Position numbers and translations under genes: made by a program. A model generated the notes under the pieces. It searched no databases. It had not been told where the DNA came from and saw only the letters and a program-made list of their open reading frames with translations. DNA of 7,593 nucleotides from Actinomycetes bacterium (lineage in GTDB: Bacteria; Actinomycetota; Acidimicrobiia; Acidimicrobiales; RAAP-2): NCBI GenBank assembly GCA_021807655.1, contig JAKBCT010000040.1, forward strand, positions 1 through 7,593, read 5' to 3'. Position 1 is the stretch's first letter, and each line of letters begins with the position of its first letter. Positions 5,511 to 7,593 of the stretch are shown here, piece after piece.

Positions 5511-7267
5511 CGCACCACGTCACTCTCGAGGGCCACTTCGCCGGGCACCGCACCGCCGGCGATCATCACATCTTCCACGTGGCGTTGGACCGAGAGTTCT
5601 TGGTGAACGTAGCGACTTCCTCGGAGTGCCGAGAAGACCGCGCCGATCACGGCCATCGCCACCGCCATCGTAAAGACGATGATCAGTCCGTGGTGGAACG
5701 GCGAGAGGATCAGGTTGGGAAAGAAATGCTTACCCGTCAGGGTCGCCCACTGCGCGCTCGACACGTGCGCGATCGATTGACTGCCGAGCAAGCTCTTGAG
5801 CGGGTTGAAGCCGAGGAACGACGAGAAGAGGCTACCGACGGCGGGCAGGCTCGCCACGGCGTGCGCCTGGGCCGCGCTGACGCCGTGAGCGGAAAGACCC
5901 CGGTACATCGCTGACGGCAGCGTGTTGGTGAGCCCCACGATCATCAGCGAGAAGAAGACCCCAATGGAGAGCACCATGCCCGAATTCATGAACGCCGCTT
6001 GAATGCCCGCGGCACCACCGCGTTCATTGGCCGCGACACTGTTCATAATCGCCGTGGAGTTGGGCGCCGAGAACATGCCCCCGCCCAGGCCGTTGAGTGC
6101 CACGAGGACCGCGAAATTCGCGTAGTGGAAATTCGTTGGGAGCATCAACAGACCGATGAAACTGAGCCCGAAGAGCAGCAACCCGGTCGTCGAGAGGATG
6201 CGAGCACCGTGTCGATCCGAAAGATAGCCCGAGAGCGGCCCGGCTACGAGAAACCCGAGCGTCAACGGCAACAGGTAGATACCCGCCCACAATGGCGTTG
6301 ACGAATAGCTGTAGCCGTGCAGCGGCAACCAGATTCCCTGCAACCAGATGATCAGCATGAACTGCAGACCGCCACGCGCAATCGCAGCGAGCAGGCCGGC
6401 GATGCTGCCGGTGAAGAACGCACGAATCTTAAAGAGTCGTAGGTTGAACATCGGCGAGGCGACGCGCATTTCAATCGCGAGGAAGATCGCGAGGAAGATC
6501 GCACCGATCGCGAACGCGGCCAACACGCGAGGCGATGTCCACCCCATCGAACTCGTGCCGTAGGGCTGGATGCCGTAGACAATGGCCGCCAACAACGACG
6601 TGAGGCCGATCGCGAAGGTGGCGTTTCCCCACCAGTCGATCGTGGCGTTCGCTCGTTCACCATTGTCACGAAGGCTGACGTAGCCCCAAATGGTGCCGAA
6701 AATGCCCACGGGCACCGAAACCCAGAACACGAGTCGCCAGTCACCAATCGAGAGCAGACCACCCAGGATCAAGCCCACGAACGAACCGCCGATCGCGGCC
6801 ACCTGGTTGATGCCCATCGCGAACCCGCGCTGATCGGATGGAAAGGCGTCGACAATGATCGCGCTCGAATTCGCGAACAGCATGGCGCCGCCAACTCCCT
6901 GGACGAGTCGCCACAGGACGAGCCATAGGGCCCCGGCCCCGTGACGAAACGGGTCGAGGGCGAGCAGGATCGAGGCGACCGAGAACACCGCGAAGCCCAG
7001 GTTGTAGATCCTCACCCGGCCCTTGATGTCACCCAGACGTCCGAGGCTAATCACCAACACCGCCGTGACCAGGAGATAGCCCTGGAGGAGCCACAATAAA
7101 TAGCCGACGTTGCCCGGCGAAAGTGGATTGATGCCGACACCGCGAAAAATCGCGGGCAGTGAGATCAAGATGATCGAACCGTTGATTGTGGCCATGAAGA
7201 TCCCCAACGTGGTGTTGGTGAGCGCGATCCACTTATACCGTTCCGGGTGGGCGTGTTTGAGTGCCAT
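5507..7267 (-). CDS. MFS drug exporter, DHA2 family (14 TM, EmrB/QacA type)
   Basis: 586-residue inner-membrane proton antiporter expected to pump out drugs or other toxic compounds. The chain is hydrophobic throughout and fits 14 transmembrane helices. Motif [10 protein letters not shown], is at 76-84; motif B arginine R120 is in WRLVQGVGG; the antiporter motif C region is [19 protein letters not shown] (152-170), followed by [12 protein letters not shown] (177-188), typical of DHA2 proteins. A long loop of about 75 residues precedes the last helix. TM1 reads [17 protein letters not shown] (24-40), where many DHA2 pumps have an aspartate (LDxTIVNVALP). The C-terminal tail of about 40 residues is cytoplasmic. 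ATG 7267 is the natural start; its ribosome-binding site is weak (GGA about 8 nt upstream). It is co-transcribed with marR (4-bp overlap) and preceded by a MarR-like palindrome. The substrate cannot be inferred. Confidence 0.93.
   Translation of the reverse strand: MALKHAHPERYKWIALTNTTLGIFMATINGSIILISLPAIFRGVGINPLSPGNVGYLLWLLQGYLLVTAVLVISLGRLGDIKGRVRIYNLGFAVFSVASILLALDPFRHGAGALWLVLWRLVQGVGGAMLFANSSAIIVDAFPSDQRGFAMGINQVAAIGGSFVGLILGGLLSIGDWRLVFWVSVPVGIFGTIWGYVSLRDNGERANATIDWWGNATFAIGLTSLLAAIVYGIQPYGTSSMGWTSPRVLAAFAIGAIFLAIFLAIEMRVASPMFNLRLFKIRAFFTGSIAGLLAAIARGGLQFMLIIWLQGIWLPLHGYSYSSTPLWAGIYLLPLTLGFLVAGPLSGYLSDRHGARILSTTGLLLFGLSFIGLLMLPTNFHYANFAVLVALNGLGGGMFSAPNSTAIMNSVAANERGGAAGIQAAFMNSGMVLSIGVFFSLMIVGLTNTLPSAMYRGLSAHGVSAAQAHAVASLPAVGSLFSSFLGFNPLKSLLGSQSIAHVSSAQWATLTGKHFFPNLILSPFHHGLIIVFTMAVAMAVIGAVFSALRGSRYVHQELSVQRHVEDVMIAGGAVPGEVALESDVVR
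6474..6502. repeat. 12-bp tandem repeat, 2.4 copies, inside the exporter gene
   Basis: ATCGCGAGGAAG occurs twice in a row, followed by ATCGC. The unit is four codons, so the reading frame is kept; on the minus strand it encodes [10 protein letters not shown] within a transmembrane helix of the exporter. It looks like slippage that left a helix-compatible insertion. Confidence 0.85.
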
Positions 7268-7293
7268 CGAGGTGTCCGTTCGCGAATAATTAG

Positions 7294-7311
7294 TTACTTG
7301 TTGATAAGTAA
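7294..7311. promoter_or_regulatory. Probable MarR operator before the exporter-marR operon
   Basis: TTACTT-GTTGAT-AAGTAA, a perfect 6+6 inverted repeat with 14 of 18 bases symmetrical overall. Its size and shape are those of MarR-family operators. It lies 27-44 bp upstream of the exporter ATG, in an AT-rich patch that must contain the core promoter, so binding would repress the exporter and marR together. I could not pick a convincing -35/-10 pair inside it. Confidence 0.6.
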
Positions 7312-7328
7312 GTGTATTCCATGTCGGG

Positions 7329-7361
7329 GCGGCCGTGGCGGAATTGGCTCGACGCCACTGC
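7329..7361 (+). pseudogene. tRNA-Leu-like 5' half (possible remnant)
   Basis: On the plus strand GCGGCCG (7329-7335) could be the 5' acceptor strand, followed by T8-G9 and a D-arm GCG-GAATTGGCTCGA-CGC (7338-7355). GTGGCGGAATTGG followed shortly by GACGC is the hallmark 5' sequence of bacterial tRNA-Leu genes. After this the match stops: the next bases do not form a proper anticodon stem, there is no TTCRA T-loop, and no CGGCCGC acceptor 3' strand follows. It is therefore not an intact tRNA; it is either a decayed fragment or chance. Confidence 0.3.
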
Positions 7362-7418
7362 TGCAGGACTCATCGCGACACGGCGGGGCCAGTCAATACG
7401 GACCGACTATCGACGCGG

Positions 7419-7435
7419 CGAGTCCCGAAGACTCG
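7419..7435 (-). terminator. Hairpin downstream of livF (second)
   Basis: CGAGTC-TTCGG-GACTCG as read on the minus strand: a 6-bp perfect stem with a 5-nt loop, 32 nt after the livF stop. It lacks a following T-run, so it is at best a non-canonical terminator. Confidence 0.35.
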
Positions 7436-7445
7436 AACAACTCGT

Positions 7446-7462
7446 CAGGTGTTTTACACCTG
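7446..7462 (-). terminator. Hairpin or operator-like palindrome right after livF
   Basis: CAGGTGT-AAA-ACACCTG on the minus strand: 7-bp perfect arms and a 3-bp centre, starting 4 nt after the livF stop. No T-run follows. Together with the hairpin at 7419-7435 it may end livF transcription; its symmetry would equally suit a protein-binding site. Confidence 0.4.
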
Positions 7463-7466
7463 TGCC

Positions 7467-7593
7467 CTATGACTCGACGTTCTCGCCGAGGTAGACCGCC
7501 CGCACCCTCGCGTCGGTCAACAGATTCGACGCGCTGTCTCCAAAGACAATCCGGCCGTTCTCCATCACGTAACCTCGATCGGCGAGACGAAGC
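7467..7593 (-). CDS. livF: LivF-like branched-chain amino-acid ABC transporter ATPase (C-terminal 41 residues)
   Basis: Only the end of the gene is in the window. The visible residues begin LRLADRGYVMENGRIVFGDS and end in RVRAVYLGENVES before TAG at 7467. ADRGYVMENGRIV is the segment after the H-loop in LivF/LivG ATPases, and the tail YLGE is typical of LivF, the subunit that powers high-affinity uptake of leucine, isoleucine and valine or related amides. The rest of a liv operon is expected to the right. The LivF rather than LivG call rests on the YLGE ending. Confidence 0.85.
   Translation of the reverse strand, partial: LRLADRGYVMENGRIVFGDSASNLLTDARVRAVYLGENVES

Noticed and set aside
7329..7415. 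Intact tRNA gene in the livF-exporter gap
   Set aside because: Only the acceptor 5' strand and D-arm fit; the anticodon stem does not pair, and no T-loop or 3' acceptor strand is present.
1..7593. CRISPR array, insertion sequence or prophage genes
   Set aside because: No regularly spaced repeats, transposase motifs or terminal inverted repeats were seen; gene content and codon style look uniform.

Overview
This window looks like chromosomal DNA from a high-GC actinobacterium, roughly 60-65% G+C by eye. The pointers are a LysM gene followed by nrdR as in mycobacteria and corynebacteria, LexA boxes of the CGAAC-N4-GTTCG type, and GTG starts. A non-model lineage such as Acidimicrobiia is possible but not shown. 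Every gene I can support is read from the minus strand, so transcription runs from the high coordinates to the low ones. The long plus-strand frames are antisense shadows.

Region by region, in the direction of transcription: (a) 7593-7467, the last 41 residues of a LivF-like branched-chain amino-acid ABC ATPase. (b) 7466-7268, an intergenic stretch with two short hairpins just past livF, a sequence resembling the 5' half of a tRNA-Leu gene on the plus strand, and a MarR-type palindrome in front of the next gene. (c) 7267-5064, a 14-TM DHA2-type drug exporter and a MarR repressor with a 4-bp ATGA overlap, an apparently autoregulated efflux unit. (d) 5018-2923, a MoxR-like AAA+ ATPase overlapping by 4 bp a 455-residue protein that carries both an HExxH zinc-peptidase-like motif and a von Willebrand A (MIDAS) domain. 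The function of this pair is unknown. (e) 2914-2868, a well-formed promoter with two perfect LexA boxes arranged as a 17-bp inverted repeat. (f) 2852-1, an SOS-type operon: a small LysM membrane protein of the YneA/ChiZ/DivS kind, nrdR, a PIG-L/LmbE deacetylase and dinB (Pol IV), which runs off the left edge.

The clearest biological story is (e)+(f). A doubly operated LexA promoter appears to drive a damage-response operon that joins division arrest (LysM protein), control of ribonucleotide reductase (NrdR) and translesion synthesis (DinB), with a PIG-L deacetylase in the middle. lexA, which often sits divergent from the LysM gene, is not here; its usual place is taken by the AAA+/VWA-metallopeptidase pair. 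That pair is the least understood element and the best candidate for an undescribed system.
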